This document shows positions 35,321 through 45,296 of a DNA stretch of 64,000 bases, in pieces (the first letter of the stretch is position 1; each line of letters starts with the position of its first letter). The stretch covers positions 2,418,001-2,482,000 of the forward strand of contig NZ_AP024887.1 of NCBI RefSeq assembly GCF_024346995.1. Direction: 5' to 3'. The notes under the pieces were generated by a model, which was not told the DNA's origin, made no database searches, and saw nothing but the letters and a program-made list of their open reading frames with translations. This DNA is from Vibrio palustris. Lineage in GTDB: Bacteria; Pseudomonadota; Gammaproteobacteria; Enterobacterales; Vibrionaceae. The translations under genes were made by a program, and so were the position numbers.

Positions 35321-36630
35321 GTATCGGCAGGAAAGCTAATCTGCACTTTTAATCCGCCTGAGGAACGATTACTCATCAGTACACGCCCCTGATGCTGACC
35401 AACAATGCGTTTAACGATCGCTAAGCCTAGCCCCGTACCTTCACTGCCGCGCGCGCGGTCACCACGGGTAAAAGGTTCAAATAGCGTCGCCACTTGCTCT
35501 TCAGGGATCCCTGGCCCATCATCTTCAACCGTCAGCCATACCATTTTACGATCAGCAGTCATACCGGATGACAAACGTACCCAACCATTGCCATAGCGGT
35601 AGGCATTGACAACTAAATTGGTCACGGCGCGCTTAATACCAATAGGGTTACCCCGCGCATTTAATATCGAGTCATTCAGCTCCCACCCTACGGTGTTTTC
35701 TCCTGCGAATGTCTCAGCAGTGGCAATTTCATTCGCAATATCGTTCAAATTCACCGCTTCAAAAGAGTCCACATTAATCGGTTTCAAGTAGTCCATGAAC
35801 TGGCTAATGATCTCATTACACTCTTCAGTATCGCTGATAATGCCTTCAGCTAAATAACTGTCTTGTGGAGACATCATTTCCGTCGCTAAACGAATCCGTG
35901 TTAACGGCGTGCGCAAATCATGACTAATCCCTGCCATCAACAGCGCGCGATCTTCTTCCAAAGCCTGAATACCTTTCGACATTTGGTTAAAGGAGCGAGT
36001 GACTGACCGAATTTCAGTCGCTCCCTTCTCAGGAAGAGCCTCAGGAAACTCACCCTTACCGACTTGCTTAGCCGCTTTCTCTAACGCCAGTAATGGCCTA
36101 TTTTGCAATCGAATGAATAACCAACCACCAGCCACAATCAAAAAAGCCATGATGATGCTGTTACGAAAGAGCGGAGCAAAATCTTTCTCACGTAGCTCTG
36201 ATAACGGAATACGAATGAGCTGCCCAGGAAGCTCTTCAATACGAATCCACAATACATAGCTTTCTTTGCCCAGAGCCATGCGTACTTCGGTTGGTGAACC
36301 CAAATCTTGGGTCATTTCGTCACTCATTAGATCAATACTCACACCGCGCTTAAACTCTTGTGCTGCTGGGCTATGCTGAGAATGAATCGTCACTCCCAAC
36401 TGCTCTAGCACTCTTTGGCGCTGCGGGGCATCTAATGCAATATGATTATTGCGGATCGAGTCATCCAACATCAGGTTAATTTCATGACCAAGAATTTTAT
36501 TAAACTGCTGTAAGCTCGGCATTAAAGCGTAATTAAACACCGCGTAAAACGAGTACAGTTGGCTGGCAATCAATAACGAGAGAAATAACAGGATAGACTG
36601 AGTGAAGGAACTGCGAATTTTAATGCGCAT
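35305..36630 (-). CDS. envZ: Osmosensor histidine kinase EnvZ
   Basis: 441-residue EnvZ (E. coli 450 aa). TM1 lies near residues 10-32, a periplasmic domain with the conserved [13 protein letters not shown] follows, TM2 near 155-175 ([13 protein letters not shown]), then HAMP, the phospho-acceptor helix [17 protein letters not shown] (His237) and the ATPase domain (N box [13 protein letters not shown]1 EDDGPGI, G2 GTGLGLAI). It controls OmpR phosphorylation and porin expression. ATG 36630 gives MRIKIRSSF with AAAGAG 7 nt upstream. ompR lies 66 bp upstream in the same operon. Its last codons form part of a terminator. Confidence 0.95.
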   Translation of the reverse strand: MRIKIRSSFTQSILLFLSLLIASQLYSFYAVFNYALMPSLQQFNKILGHEINLMLDDSIRNNHIALDAPQRQRVLEQLGVTIHSQHSPAAQEFKRGVSIDLMSDEMTQDLGSPTEVRMALGKESYVLWIRIEELPGQLIRIPLSELREKDFAPLFRNSIIMAFLIVAGGWLFIRLQNRPLLALEKAAKQVGKGEFPEALPEKGATEIRSVTRSFNQMSKGIQALEEDRALLMAGISHDLRTPLTRIRLATEMMSPQDSYLAEGIISDTEECNEIISQFMDYLKPINVDSFEAVNLNDIANEIATAETFAGENTVGWELNDSILNARGNPIGIKRAVTNLVVNAYRYGNGWVRLSSGMTADRKMVWLTVEDDGPGIPEEQVATLFEPFTRGDRARGSEGTGLGLAIVKRIVGQHQGRVLMSNRSSGGLKVQISFPADTKTGS

Positions 36631-36696
36631 AAGCACTCTTTAGTTGCAGATAAGGAAGAACACGAGCAGTGGCAGAGCACTGCTCGTCGTAACACA

Positions 36697-37416
36697 TTAT
36701 TTTAATTGGCCATCAGGGACAAATACATAACCCAAACCCCAAACGGTTTGAATGTACCGAGGTTTGCTTGGATCTTCTTCTAACATGCGGCGTAAACGCG
36801 AGATTTGCACATCAATCGAACGTTCCATTGCTGAATACTCACGACCGCGTGCCATGTTCATTAACTTGTCACGAGACAGTGGCTCACGCGCATTTAAGAC
36901 TAACGCCTTCAACACCGCGAACTCGCCAGAGGTAAGCGGCATCGGCTCATCATTACGGTACATTTCACGGGTACCTAAGTTGAGGCGAAACTCACCAAAT
37001 TCGACCATCGACTCTTCTGCACTCGGCGCGCCCGGCGCCTCAATCACTTGACGACGCAATACCGCTTTAATTCGTGCCAGTAGTTCACGAGGATTAAATG
37101 GCTTAGGCAAATAGTCATCCGCTCCGACTTCAAGCCCAACAATGCGATCAATTTCATCGCCTTTGGCGGTCAGCATCAATATTGGCAACATATTATTGGC
37201 ATTGCGTAAGCGGCGACAAATCGATAGCCCATCTTCTCCCGGTAACATCAAATCCAAGACCATAAGATGGAAAGTTTCACGCGTAAGCAATCGATCCATT
37301 TGCTCACTATTAGCGACACTACGGACTTGAAAACCTTGCTCGGAGAGATAACGCTCGAGCAAAGAGCGTAGACGGGCGTCATCATCAACAACCAGAACTT
37401 TATAACTTTCTTGCAT
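36697..37416 (-). CDS. ompR: Response regulator OmpR
   Basis: 239-residue OmpR, same length as E. coli and nearly identical in the receiver (VVDDDARLRSLLERYLSEQG; phospho-acceptor Asp55; PKPFNPRELLARI) and in the winged-helix DNA-binding domain (MERSIDVQISRLRRMLEEDP, YIQTVWGLGYVFVPDG). It regulates porin and osmotic-response genes with EnvZ. ATG 37416 (MQESYKVLVVDDD) has GAGG 7 nt upstream and matches the E. coli start; an in-frame start at 37428 is less likely. It is the first gene of ompR-envZ. Confidence 0.97.
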   Translation of the reverse strand: MQESYKVLVVDDDARLRSLLERYLSEQGFQVRSVANSEQMDRLLTRETFHLMVLDLMLPGEDGLSICRRLRNANNMLPILMLTAKGDEIDRIVGLEVGADDYLPKPFNPRELLARIKAVLRRQVIEAPGAPSAEESMVEFGEFRLNLGTREMYRNDEPMPLTSGEFAVLKALVLNAREPLSRDKLMNMARGREYSAMERSIDVQISRLRRMLEEDPSKPRYIQTVWGLGYVFVPDGQLK

Positions 37417-37579
37417 GGGATCCCTCATTGACTCACGCCAATTTATTTTTCTATTGTTATCAATGTATCACCAAGCGCCATGCAGGGTAATAAACAATTG
37501 TTAACGTTTGTGTCTTTACATTAAAACCTCGGTGATAGTCTCAGGTATACCCTACTCAACACCGGTCATATATGCCGAT

Positions 37580-38065
37580 TTAAAGCTTACTTGGCGTATA
37601 GTCAATGCGATTAATGAACCACGTTTTTTTGCCTTGTGGCGTGACGACTTCAACATCATCATCCACCTCACGTTTGAGTAGCGCCCTCGCCATTGGTGAA
37701 TCAATCGAAATGTAGTCTTTTTTATCGCCGTAAATTTCTTCCGGGCCAACAATGCGAAATCGTTTGATTTCCCCTTCTTCATTTTCAATTTCAACCCACG
37801 CCCCAAAGAAAACTTTACCATCTTGTTGAGGGGAATAATCCACAATGGTTAAGTCTGGCAGTAACTTACGTAAAAACCGCACGCGGCGATCGATTTGTCT
37901 CAACAGGCGTTTATTAAATGTGTAATCTGCATTTTCTGAACGGTCACCAAGACTCGCCGCCCAAGTGACAATTTTAGTGACTTCTGGGCGACGTTCATGC
38001 CAAAGATAATCATGTTCTTCTTTGAGCTGTTGATAGCCTTCTCGCGTAATCAGCTTCGTTTTCAC
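37580..38065 (-). CDS. greB: Transcription elongation factor GreB
   Basis: 161-residue Gre factor. The N-terminal coiled-coil hairpin contains ERRPEVTKIVTWAASLGDRSENADYTFNKR with the tip acidic residues, and the C-terminal FKBP-like domain begins near VDYSPQQDGKVFFGAWVEIE. The WAASLGDRSENADY motif is diagnostic for GreB rather than GreA. It rescues backtracked RNA polymerase by stimulating transcript cleavage. The placement between ompR and tex, divergent from tex, matches E. coli. Confidence 0.97.
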   Translation of the reverse strand: MKTKLITREGYQQLKEEHDYLWHERRPEVTKIVTWAASLGDRSENADYTFNKRLLRQIDRRVRFLRKLLPDLTIVDYSPQQDGKVFFGAWVEIENEEGEIKRFRIVGPEEIYGDKKDYISIDSPMARALLKREVDDDVEVVTPQGKKTWFINRIDYTPSKL

Positions 38066-38461
38066 TGCAATACCCCACGCTTGTTTACCCTATTATTCAG
38101 TGGCGAAAATAGCGTTTTTCCAGCGTATTTTCTAGTCCATAATAAAACCAAATACGTACTCAGACCGAGCGGCAGTTTATTGTAGCTTATCAGAGTGTTA
38201 TTAAAACCACCTACCAGACACTTTGCTCCAACCATGCGCTCACCATCCTGTGACTGTCGGCGTTATAAAAAGCCTATCATGTGCCATCTTGTACCGTGCT
38301 TTTTCACCATATTACTGCCGCCTTTTGGTTAACGTGCGGCAAAACCATGAAAATTTGGGTTTAACAACACAAAATCACAGAAAGTATGAGCTCTGCTCTA
38401 GAAAATTGCACTTATACCCCCCATAAATAGAGCTGAATTTAAAAAACAAAGAGTGACACGG
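38066..38461. other. greB-tex divergent intergenic region
   Basis: 396 bp, longer than usual for this pair, with no supported gene. It must hold both promoters. A 67-codon frame at 38223-38426 lacks a ribosome-binding site and any recognisable product. No named operator was seen. Confidence 0.5.
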
Positions 38462-40783
38462 ATGAGCAAAGCTATCTGTCAATTGATTGCCCAAGAACTG
38501 AATGTTCGTACAGAGCAAGTCAATGCAGCCGTAACCTTAATTGATGACGGAAATACCGTTCCTTTTATCGCACGTTACCGTAAAGAAGTAACCGGAGGAC
38601 TCGACGATACGCAACTGCGTACCTTGGATAGTCGACTCACCTATTTACGGGAACTGGAAGAACGTCGTCAAACCATTGTCAAATCGATTGATGACCAAGG
38701 AAAATTGACGCCAGAATTAACTGAAGCCATTCAAAAAGCAGATAGCAAAACGCGCCTCGAAGATCTTTACTTACCCTATAAACCTAAGCGTCGAACTAAA
38801 GGGCAGATTGCTATCGAAGCTGGCTTAGAGCCGTTAGCCGTGACGCTATGGAATCATCCAGAAACCGATCCTGAAAACGAAGCGCACCGCTATCTTAATC
38901 CTGACCATAAAATTGACGATACCAAAGCAGCGTTGGATGGTGCCCGTTCTATCATGATGGAACGCATTGCAGAAGATGCCGATTTACTGGAGAAAATTCG
39001 CCATTACCTCAATCGTCATGCCGAAATAGTGTCACGCGTGATTGGTGGTAAAGAAGTCGCTGGTGAAAAATTTAAAGACTACTTCGAGCATAATGAAGCA
39101 ATTGCCAAGGTGCCTTCACACCGTGCACTGGCGATGTTACGTGGCCGCAATGAAGGTTTCTTGTCCTTGAGCATGAATGCCGATCCTGGGCAAGAGGACT
39201 CCGTACGCCAATCTCATTGTGAAAACCTGATTACCGAACACTACGCTATTCACCTCAATAATGCGCCAGCCGATGCGTGGCGTAAGCAAGTGATTAGCTG
39301 GGCATGGCGTATTAAGATTGCGATGCACATGGAAACCGAGTTGATGGGCGCGATGAAAGAGCGTGCTGAGATCGACGCGATTGATGTCTTTGCTACCAAC
39401 CTCAAAGATTTGCTTATGGCGGCCCCAGCAGGTCCAAAAGCCACGTTAGGTTTGGACCCAGGCTTGCGTACGGGCTGTAAAGTCGCGGTTGTCGACGCAA
39501 CGGGCAAAGTACTTGCCACAGATACCATTTATCCACACCAACCGCAAAAGCAATACGATAAAGCGATGCATTCTGTCACGCAATTAATCCAACGTCATAA
39601 TGTGGATTTAATTGCCATTGGTAACGGCACGGCTTCACGAGAAACCGATGCGTTCGCTGCTGATTTATTAAAGCGTGCCAATCTTAAAGTACAAAAAATC
39701 ACCGTCAGTGAAGCAGGTGCGTCGGTGTACTCTGCATCTGAATTGGCGGCGAATGAATTCCCAAACATGGATGTATCTTTGCGCGGCGCAGTCTCTATTG
39801 CTCGACGCCTACAAGATCCACTGGCTGAATTAGTCAAAATTGACCCTAAGTCGATTGGAGTGGGCCAATACCAGCACGACGTCAGTCAATCATTGCTCTC
39901 TAAACGTCTTGATGCAGTGGTCGAAGACTGTGTAAACGCCGTCGGCGTTGATTTAAATATGGCATCAGCAGCGCTGTTGACGCGAGTCGCCGGTTTATCG
40001 ACCACGCTCGCCGATAACATCGTCAAATACCGCGATGAGAATGGCCGTTTTAATGCACGTACTGAACTCAAAAAAGTAGCGCGATTAGGTCCGAAGGCAT
40101 TTGAGCAATGTGCGGGTTTCCTACGCATCATGGAAGGGAAAAATCCATTAGATGCTTCTGCCGTTCACCCTGAGGCTTATCCGGTAGTGAAAACGATTGC
40201 CGAGAAAAACCAACAAAATATTCAACACCTAATTGGCAACACCGAATTTTTGCGTGGCTTGAAAGCTTCTGAATATACAGATGACAACTTTGGTGTCCCA
40301 ACGGTAACTGACATCATCAAAGAGCTGGATAAACCGGGGCGCGATCCCCGTCCTGAGTTTAAAACAGCGACGTTTGCCGACGGCATTACCGAGGTGTCAG
40401 ATCTTGAGCCGGGCATGGTACTAGAAGGGGTGGTCTCTAACGTCGCCAACTTTGGTGCCTTCGTCGATATCGGCGTACACCAAGATGGGTTAGTTCATAT
40501 TTCTGCCCTATCTGATAGCTTTGTCTCTGACCCACGAGAAGTCGTTAAAGCGGGTGATATTGTGAAGATTAAAGTTATGGAAGTGGATGTGCAGCGTAAA
40601 CGTATTGCTTTGTCGATGCGTTTGACTGATGAGCCGGGCCAAGATAATCGCACTAGCCGCCATAACGCGCCAAGTAAAGCGAGCGTTAAACCAAAAGCGA
40701 AAAACTCACCGAAAAAAACCGATGATTCCAATGGAGCCATGGGTGGTGCGTTCGCCGCCGCGTTTGCTAAAGCAAAACGTTAA
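38462..40783 (+). CDS. tex: Tex family RNA-binding transcription accessory protein
   Basis: 773-residue Tex (YhgF), same length as E. coli. In order: an N-terminal helical Tex domain ([19 protein letters not shown]), a YqgF/RNase H-like domain ([18 protein letters not shown]), helix-hairpin-helix repeats ([28 protein letters not shown]), and a C-terminal S1 RNA-binding domain ([31 protein letters not shown]). The Lys/Ala-rich tail is typical. Tex binds RNA and affects transcription and toxin expression in other bacteria; its precise role is unclear. ATG 38462 is preferred to GTG 38453. Confidence 0.95.
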   Translation: MSKAICQLIAQELNVRTEQVNAAVTLIDDGNTVPFIARYRKEVTGGLDDTQLRTLDSRLTYLRELEERRQTIVKSIDDQGKLTPELTEAIQKADSKTRLEDLYLPYKPKRRTKGQIAIEAGLEPLAVTLWNHPETDPENEAHRYLNPDHKIDDTKAALDGARSIMMERIAEDADLLEKIRHYLNRHAEIVSRVIGGKEVAGEKFKDYFEHNEAIAKVPSHRALAMLRGRNEGFLSLSMNADPGQEDSVRQSHCENLITEHYAIHLNNAPADAWRKQVISWAWRIKIAMHMETELMGAMKERAEIDAIDVFATNLKDLLMAAPAGPKATLGLDPGLRTGCKVAVVDATGKVLATDTIYPHQPQKQYDKAMHSVTQLIQRHNVDLIAIGNGTASRETDAFAADLLKRANLKVQKITVSEAGASVYSASELAANEFPNMDVSLRGAVSIARRLQDPLAELVKIDPKSIGVGQYQHDVSQSLLSKRLDAVVEDCVNAVGVDLNMASAALLTRVAGLSTTLADNIVKYRDENGRFNARTELKKVARLGPKAFEQCAGFLRIMEGKNPLDASAVHPEAYPVVKTIAEKNQQNIQHLIGNTEFLRGLKASEYTDDNFGVPTVTDIIKELDKPGRDPRPEFKTATFADGITEVSDLEPGMVLEGVVSNVANFGAFVDIGVHQDGLVHISALSDSFVSDPREVVKAGDIVKIKVMEVDVQRKRIALSMRLTDEPGQDNRTSRHNAPSKASVKPKAKNSPKKTDDSNGAMGGAFAAAFAKAKR

Positions 40784-40790
40784 ACGATAA

Positions 40791-40820
40791 AAAAATCCCC
40801 ACATCGCTGTGGGGATTTTT
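40791..40820. terminator. Bidirectional terminator after tex
   Basis: AAAAATCCCCACA-TCGC-TGTGGGGATTTTT, perfect 13-bp stem between convergent genes. Confidence 0.93.
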
Positions 40821-40864
40821 ATATCGCCGTCTTTATCTAGGGAAGCTTGCACCTCTTAAGACTG

Positions 40865-41338
40865 CTACAAGATGGCTATCACTTCAGAGGGGGTGTTAGG
40901 AGCAATAGATTGACCATAATGAAATTTAATCACAGTCCTTCTTTGCGCCATTTGCCCTTCTGAGATCACCGCATCAATAATGCGCCGAGGGAGACGATAA
41001 CGCATAGCATACCCTTTCCCCTGACTTTCACTGTAAGACGCCAAAGATAACAACTCGAACAACTTTTCTAAGTCACTCAGCGGAGCTTCTTCATTACGCT
41101 CCTCATGCGCAAGTTCCTCATGAGGATCCTCGTAACTCGGATGCTCAGCCGGATCCCAAGCTGATTGTTGACGCCGTTTATCATCTTCTTTTAGCTTACG
41201 ATCTGCTGCTGCTTTTGCCATTTGCTCAGTGGCAGCCACAGGCTCCTTAACACGATTATCTCGTGTAACTTGCTCTGTATGCACATTCACCGATGGGGCG
41301 ATCAGTGGTACACTGACATTGGTCGGTGACACAACCAT
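40865..41338 (-). CDS. Uncharacterised charged soluble protein
   Basis: 157-residue protein of unknown function. Residues 1-40 are polar with many Val/Thr, 41-80 are highly charged and probably disordered (KLKEDDKRRQQSAWDPAEHPSYEDP), 80-105 form a possible helix (LSDLEKLFELLSLASYSES), and the C-terminus is basic and aromatic. No signal peptide, membrane helix or catalytic motif is seen. A ribosome-binding site GGAGGA precedes the ATG. It lies alone between tex and bioH. I believe similar genes sit here in other vibrios, but I cannot name a family; annotations as a Lon-like protease would not be supported because no AAA+ or protease motif exists. Confidence 0.7.
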   Translation of the reverse strand: MVVSPTNVSVPLIAPSVNVHTEQVTRDNRVKEPVAATEQMAKAAADRKLKEDDKRRQQSAWDPAEHPSYEDPHEELAHEERNEEAPLSDLEKLFELLSLASYSESQGKGYAMRYRLPRRIIDAVISEGQMAQRRTVIKFHYGQSIAPNTPSEVIAIL

Positions 41339-41455
41339 GGCAATATCCTCCCCGTTTCGCCCAACCCAATAGATGCCTAAATTAAGCGTTTATTGGGACA
41401 GTATTTGTATCGGCCAAATCGTTAAAAATATAAGTGATTACGATAAATTAGTTCG

Positions 41456-42259
41456 TCAAACCGTGCGGGCATGCCGGTTATGCTCAATGAACTCAATCAC
41501 TTCTTTAACAAATAACTGAGGCTCGGTAATGAAAGGAGCGTGAGAGGAGTGCGTCATAATAACGCTAGAGCTATGAGGCAAGTGGCGATCAAGATCTGCG
41601 GCAACTTTCACCGGCACCAGACCATCTAAGCGACCATAAATGCGCAGAAAAGGTTGTTCTATAGCGATTAAATCTTGTCTTAAATCGCACTGCGCTAATA
41701 AGTTCAGCCCATAGTGCAGCGCATCTGAATTGGGCGTAGGACGCGATAATACCGCCTGCTTTAATGCCTGAACATCCTCGCGAGCGGAGGGACTCCCCAT
41801 AACCTGAAGCGCCATAAATTGCTCGATAGTGTTATTGAAATCCTTTTTTAGCTGCTGGGTAAACTCCGCAAGCACCTTAGACTGAATACCGCGCCACGGG
41901 CGGCCGCCGACCATGTTCTCCGCAGAAAATTTAGGCGATGAAGCTACCGTGATTAATTGGCTCACACGTTGCGGATAATAAAGCGCTAAATGCGAAGCAA
42001 TCAAGCCTCCCATAGACCAGCCAATCCACACCGCTGTCTGCGGAGCTTGAGCCATCAACAATTCTGCCATTGCCGCTAAATCGTCAGCGTGAGTATCCCG
42101 GCTATGTCCATAACCGGGTAAATCGACCACGTGGACACAGCAATACTGACTCAATTGCTCTACCGTTTGCTGCCAAATAGCGCCATTCATTCCCCAGCCA
42201 TGCAGTAATACAACATCGGGCCCACTTCCGCTGGTTTGCCAATATAATGGTGAAGACAT
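41456..42259 (-). CDS. bioH: Pimeloyl-ACP methyl ester carboxylesterase BioH
   Basis: 267-residue alpha/beta hydrolase that removes the methyl ester of pimeloyl-ACP, closing the first stage of biotin synthesis. The oxyanion segment LLHGWGMN, the nucleophile elbow GWSMGG, the acid in YGRLDGLVP and the catalytic His in SSHAPFI are visible and match E. coli BioH (256 aa). ATG 42259 has GAGG 7 nt upstream; an in-frame ATG at 42307 would overlap the divergent comF start. The bioH / comF(gntX) / nfuA arrangement is conserved with E. coli. Confidence 0.95.
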   Translation of the reverse strand: MSSPLYWQTSGSGPDVVLLHGWGMNGAIWQQTVEQLSQYCCVHVVDLPGYGHSRDTHADDLAAMAELLMAQAPQTAVWIGWSMGGLIASHLALYYPQRVSQLITVASSPKFSAENMVGGRPWRGIQSKVLAEFTQQLKKDFNNTIEQFMALQVMGSPSAREDVQALKQAVLSRPTPNSDALHYGLNLLAQCDLRQDLIAIEQPFLRIYGRLDGLVPVKVAADLDRHLPHSSSVIMTHSSHAPFITEPQLFVKEVIEFIEHNRHARTV

Positions 42260-42301
42260 ATCACTACCTCTACGACTTTTTTCATCCCTTTTACAAGAGA
42301 T

Positions 42302-43054
42302 ATGCATCCATACTTTGGCGATGCGATGATAAACGTGATGCTTATGTTAGCGAATTGGTTACAAAAAAACATTAAAAGACAGATACCGCAATGCTGTCAT
42401 TTATGCGGTTTATCTCTCGACAGTCCTCACGCGCTATCACTGTGCTCTGCGTGTCGATTAGCCTTACAGCCCACTCCCCGCTGTCAACGCTGCGGCTTAA
42501 CGACCGCCATACCAACTAAACAATGCGGACGCTGCCTAAAAGAGCCACCATGGTGGCAGGCGCTGTATTGCATCGGTGACTACCGCTACCCGCTCACTCA
42601 GTACATTCATCAACTCAAATATCAGCGGCAATTTTGGTTAGCCAAGCCGCTCGCTCAGCAACTCTCCACTGTGATTACTGAACCCGCTCCTGTTTTATGC
42701 GCCGTTCCTATGCATTGGCGGCGTTACCTTTGGCGCGGATTTAATCAAAGCGATCAACTCGCCAAGCAATTAGCGCAACATTTACAAGTACAATATTGGC
42801 CGCATTTATTTCATCGCCAGCGGGCTACCGCACCGCAAAAAGGCTTACATCGAAAGCAAAGGCGACACAATTTGTATGGCGCGTTTGGCTTTACCACACC
42901 GATTTATGCCTTAGGGTCTCATGTTGCAATTATTGATGATGTTGTCACGACTGGCAGCACTCTAAAGCCACTTTGCCAGCTACTTACCAAGGTTGGAGTG
43001 ACTCAGATTGATGTCTATTGCCTATGCAGAACGCCAGAACCCAGCGAACCTTGA
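42302..43054 (+). CDS. comF: ComF/GntX-type phosphoribosyltransferase-like competence protein
   Basis: 250-residue ComF-family protein. Cysteine pairs near the N-terminus (CCHLCG, CSAC, CQRCG, CGRC) form a zinc-ribbon-like region, and the C-terminal phosphoribosyltransferase fold contains the PRPP loop [12 protein letters not shown]. Members are needed for DNA uptake during natural transformation in Vibrio and Haemophilus; the E. coli counterpart is GntX. The start is uncertain: ATG at 42302, 42326, 42338 or 42344 is possible, and homology starts only around LANWLQ, so the true protein may be 14 residues shorter. It overlaps no neighbour and precedes nfuA. Confidence 0.88.
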   Translation: MHPYFGDAMINVMLMLANWLQKNIKRQIPQCCHLCGLSLDSPHALSLCSACRLALQPTPRCQRCGLTTAIPTKQCGRCLKEPPWWQALYCIGDYRYPLTQYIHQLKYQRQFWLAKPLAQQLSTVITEPAPVLCAVPMHWRRYLWRGFNQSDQLAKQLAQHLQVQYWPHLFHRQRATAPQKGLHRKQRRHNLYGAFGFTTPIYALGSHVAIIDDVVTTGSTLKPLCQLLTKVGVTQIDVYCLCRTPEPSEP

Positions 43055-43148
43055 TCACGTACAAAAGTGCGATAAAAAGGACTGGATCATGCGTAAGACA
43101 AGAGTACAATATCGACAAATAGCCTACAAATTTACTCAGGTATTCGTC

Positions 43149-43736
43149 GTGTCAGAAATTATTACTATTACAGAAGAAGCCCAAAAACACTTTGGAAAAC
43201 TACTGGGACAACAGCCAGAAGGAACGAACATTCGTGTGTTTGTGGTTAACCCAGGAACACAAAATGCTGAGTGCGGTGTCTCTTACTGTCCACCAGAAGC
43301 TGTCGAAGCCTCTGACACAGAGATCCCGCTCGAACAGTTCTCTGCCTATGTTGATGAGCTTAGCTTGCCATTCCTTGATGAAGCCGTCATTGACTTCGTT
43401 ACCGATAAGCTAGGATCGCAGCTTACACTGAAAGCGCCTAATGCAAAAATGCGCAAAGTGTCAGATGATGCTCCGCTATTAGAGCGTTTAGAATATGCCA
43501 TCCAAACGCAAGTGAATCCTCAGTTGGCAAGCCATGGTGGACACATTAGTTTGCTTGAAATCACTGAAGATGGCATTGCTATCATTCAATTCGGTGGCGG
43601 TTGTAATGGTTGCTCTCAGGTGGATATCACACTAAAAGATGGTATCGAAAAACAACTGTTAGAACAGTTCTCTGGTGAACTTAACGGCATTAAAGACTCA
43701 ACAGAACATGCGCGTGGCGATCACTCTTACTTCTAA
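43149..43736 (+). CDS. nfuA: Fe-S biogenesis protein NfuA
   Basis: 195-residue carrier of [4Fe-4S] clusters. The N-terminal domain is a degenerate A-type carrier ([25 protein letters not shown]) and the C-terminal NifU-like domain holds the cluster ligands in [11 protein letters not shown]. The GTG at 43149 ([19 protein letters not shown]) is chosen since the family is about 191-195 aa and AGG lies about 9 nt upstream; upstream in-frame starts from 43008 would overlap comF and add 47 unrelated residues. It supports Fe-S proteins under oxidative stress or iron limitation. A strong terminator follows. Confidence 0.95.
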   Translation: MSEIITITEEAQKHFGKLLGQQPEGTNIRVFVVNPGTQNAECGVSYCPPEAVEASDTEIPLEQFSAYVDELSLPFLDEAVIDFVTDKLGSQLTLKAPNAKMRKVSDDAPLLERLEYAIQTQVNPQLASHGGHISLLEITEDGIAIIQFGGGCNGCSQVDITLKDGIEKQLLEQFSGELNGIKDSTEHARGDHSYF

Positions 43737-43743
43737 GATCGCT

Positions 43744-43775
43744 AAAAAAGCTGATGACTTGTCATCAGCTTTTTT
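43744..43775 (+). terminator. Intrinsic terminator of nfuA
   Basis: AAAAAAGCTGATGAC-TT-GTCATCAGCTTTTTT, a perfect 15-bp stem 8 bp after the stop. Confidence 0.93.
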
Positions 43776-43818
43776 CTTCATCGCTGCTTTCAAATATTCA
43801 TTCGATTAGGATCCCGCT

Positions 43819-44376
43819 ATGGCCGTGAAACAACCTCCTCAAATTCTCGCAAAAGACACCGTCGCACGCTCAAAGCTATTCGCCATTGAATCACTCGATT
43901 TACGGTTTTCTAATGGTGTTGAACGCACTTATGAGCGTATGAAACCGACGGGTCGTAACGCTGTGATGATGGTACCAGTGACTAAAGACGGCGATTTATT
44001 ATTGATTCGTGAATACGGGGCTGGCACAGAAAACTATGAACTCGGCTTTCCTAAAGGGTTGATAGATCCAGGCGAAACCCCTGAAGTGGCGGCCGTGCGT
44101 GAGCTAAAAGAAGAAATTGGCTTTGGCGCGAATAAGCTGACAACACTTAAAGAAGTGATTCTTGCGCCGTCGTATTTTTCCAGCCGTATGACACTTTTTA
44201 TTGCAGAAGATCTATACTCAGAAAAGCTAGAAGGCGATGAACCAGAGCCTTTAGACATTGTGCGCTGGCCCATAAGCCAAGCGGAAGAGCTGCTCACTCA
44301 CCTTGATTTTAGTGAAGCTCGCTGTATCACGGCCTTACTGCTTGCCTTGAAAGTGTTAAATACTTCTCAGGCTTAA
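43819..44376 (+). CDS. nudE: ADP-compounds hydrolase NudE
   Basis: 185-residue Nudix hydrolase. The Nudix box GLIDPGETPEVAAVRELKEEIGF shows the required G-x5-E-x7-REL-x-EE-x-G pattern. The N-terminal domain (FAIESLDLRFSNGVERTYERMKP) matches NudE, which cleaves ADP-ribose, NADH and Ap3A. The length equals E. coli NudE (186 aa). It is followed after 27 bp by cysQ, the conserved nudE-cysQ pair, so both probably form a small operon dealing with nucleotide by-products. Confidence 0.93.
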   Translation: MAVKQPPQILAKDTVARSKLFAIESLDLRFSNGVERTYERMKPTGRNAVMMVPVTKDGDLLLIREYGAGTENYELGFPKGLIDPGETPEVAAVRELKEEIGFGANKLTTLKEVILAPSYFSSRMTLFIAEDLYSEKLEGDEPEPLDIVRWPISQAEELLTHLDFSEARCITALLLALKVLNTSQA

Positions 44377-44403
44377 TTTCTAATAAAAATAGGAATATCG
44401 TCT

Positions 44404-45231
44404 ATGCCGACAGCAAAAGATCTTTCTCATTTGCTTCCTGATATTATCGCGATAGCGCGCAGTGCGGGGCAGATCATTCTCGATATTTATGAAAATCACG
44501 ACTATGAAGCGTTTATTAAAAGCGACGACACCCCAGTAACGAGCGCCGATTATGCCGCTCATAAGCTCATTGTCGAGAAACTTCAAGAACTGACGCCTGA
44601 TATTCCTATTTTGTCAGAAGAAGCCGCGAATATCGATTTAGCAACGCGTGAACAATGGGATCGCTATTGGCTCGTCGATCCGCTTGATGGTACACAAGAA
44701 TTTATTGCACGCAGTGGTGATTTTGCTACTGTCATTGCCTTGGTTGAATATAATCATCCCGTAATGGGCGTAGTTTATGGCCCGGTGTCTGGTGTCACTT
44801 ATTATGCTTACTCAGGTAAAGGCGCTTGGAAAATTCCGGATATGTCAGATAATATCCGCATTCAAACCCACCAGCATGAAACCCCCAACCAGTCGATTGC
44901 GATTGCGATTAGCCGTCGTCAAAACATTAACCGTATTACCGATAAGCTCAGTATTAATTGGAATTACGATTTGGTGCCACTTGGCTCAGCGGCTCTCAAA
45001 GCGTGCTTAGTCGCCGAGGGAGCTGTCGATTGTTATCTACGCCTAGGGCCTACGGGTGAATGGGATACTGCAGCCACACAATGCATTGTAGAAGAAGCTG
45101 GCGGTCGAATTTTAAATACGCGACTCGACCCATTGTCTTACAACGAACGTGACACGCTTGAAAATCCTAATTTCATTGTCCTTGGCGATCACTCCTTGCC
45201 GTGGAATCAAATATTAGATCGCGCTTGTTAA
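44404..45231 (+). CDS. cysQ: 3'(2'),5'-bisphosphate nucleotidase CysQ
   Basis: 275-residue inositol-monophosphatase-fold enzyme that removes the 3'-phosphate of PAP, a by-product of sulfate assimilation. Metal and phosphate ligands are seen in LSEEA, DPLDGTQEFIARSG and GEWDTAATQCI. E. coli CysQ is 246 aa; the additional residues are mostly in the loop around residues 140-165. It is the second gene of nudE-cysQ and is convergent with the secretion operon, sharing a terminator with gspN. Confidence 0.94.
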   Translation: MPTAKDLSHLLPDIIAIARSAGQIILDIYENHDYEAFIKSDDTPVTSADYAAHKLIVEKLQELTPDIPILSEEAANIDLATREQWDRYWLVDPLDGTQEFIARSGDFATVIALVEYNHPVMGVVYGPVSGVTYYAYSGKGAWKIPDMSDNIRIQTHQHETPNQSIAIAISRRQNINRITDKLSINWNYDLVPLGSAALKACLVAEGAVDCYLRLGPTGEWDTAATQCIVEEAGGRILNTRLDPLSYNERDTLENPNFIVLGDHSLPWNQILDRAC

Positions 45232-45243
45232 GCTTGGTGTAAT

Positions 45244-45276
45244 AAAAAAGGAAAGCCATGATGCTTTCCTTTTTTT
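45244..45276. terminator. Bidirectional terminator between cysQ and the T2SS operon
   Basis: AAAAAAGGAAAGC-CATGAT-GCTTTCCTTTTTTT; the A and T runs allow it to end cysQ on one strand and gspN on the other. Confidence 0.92.
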
Positions 45277-45296
45277 ATGTATCAGGCATTGACTGA

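Noticed and set aside
37480..37500. Palindrome AACAATTGTT near the ompR promoter
   Set aside because: Short AT-rich palindromes of this kind are expected by chance in such intergenic DNA; no known regulator motif matches.
38223..38426. 67-codon plus-strand frame in the greB-tex gap
   Set aside because: Cys/His composition looked zinc-finger-like at first, but spacing is irregular and no ribosome-binding site is present.
39529..39537. Consensus DnaA box TTATCCACA in tex (near matches TTATCCACG in metB and gspK)
   Set aside because: A single consensus copy within conserved coding sequence and no AT-rich unwinding region or box cluster; not an origin.
43008..43148. 47-residue N-terminal extension of NfuA
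   Set aside because: It overlaps the end of comF, has no homology, and the family length fits the GTG start at 43149.
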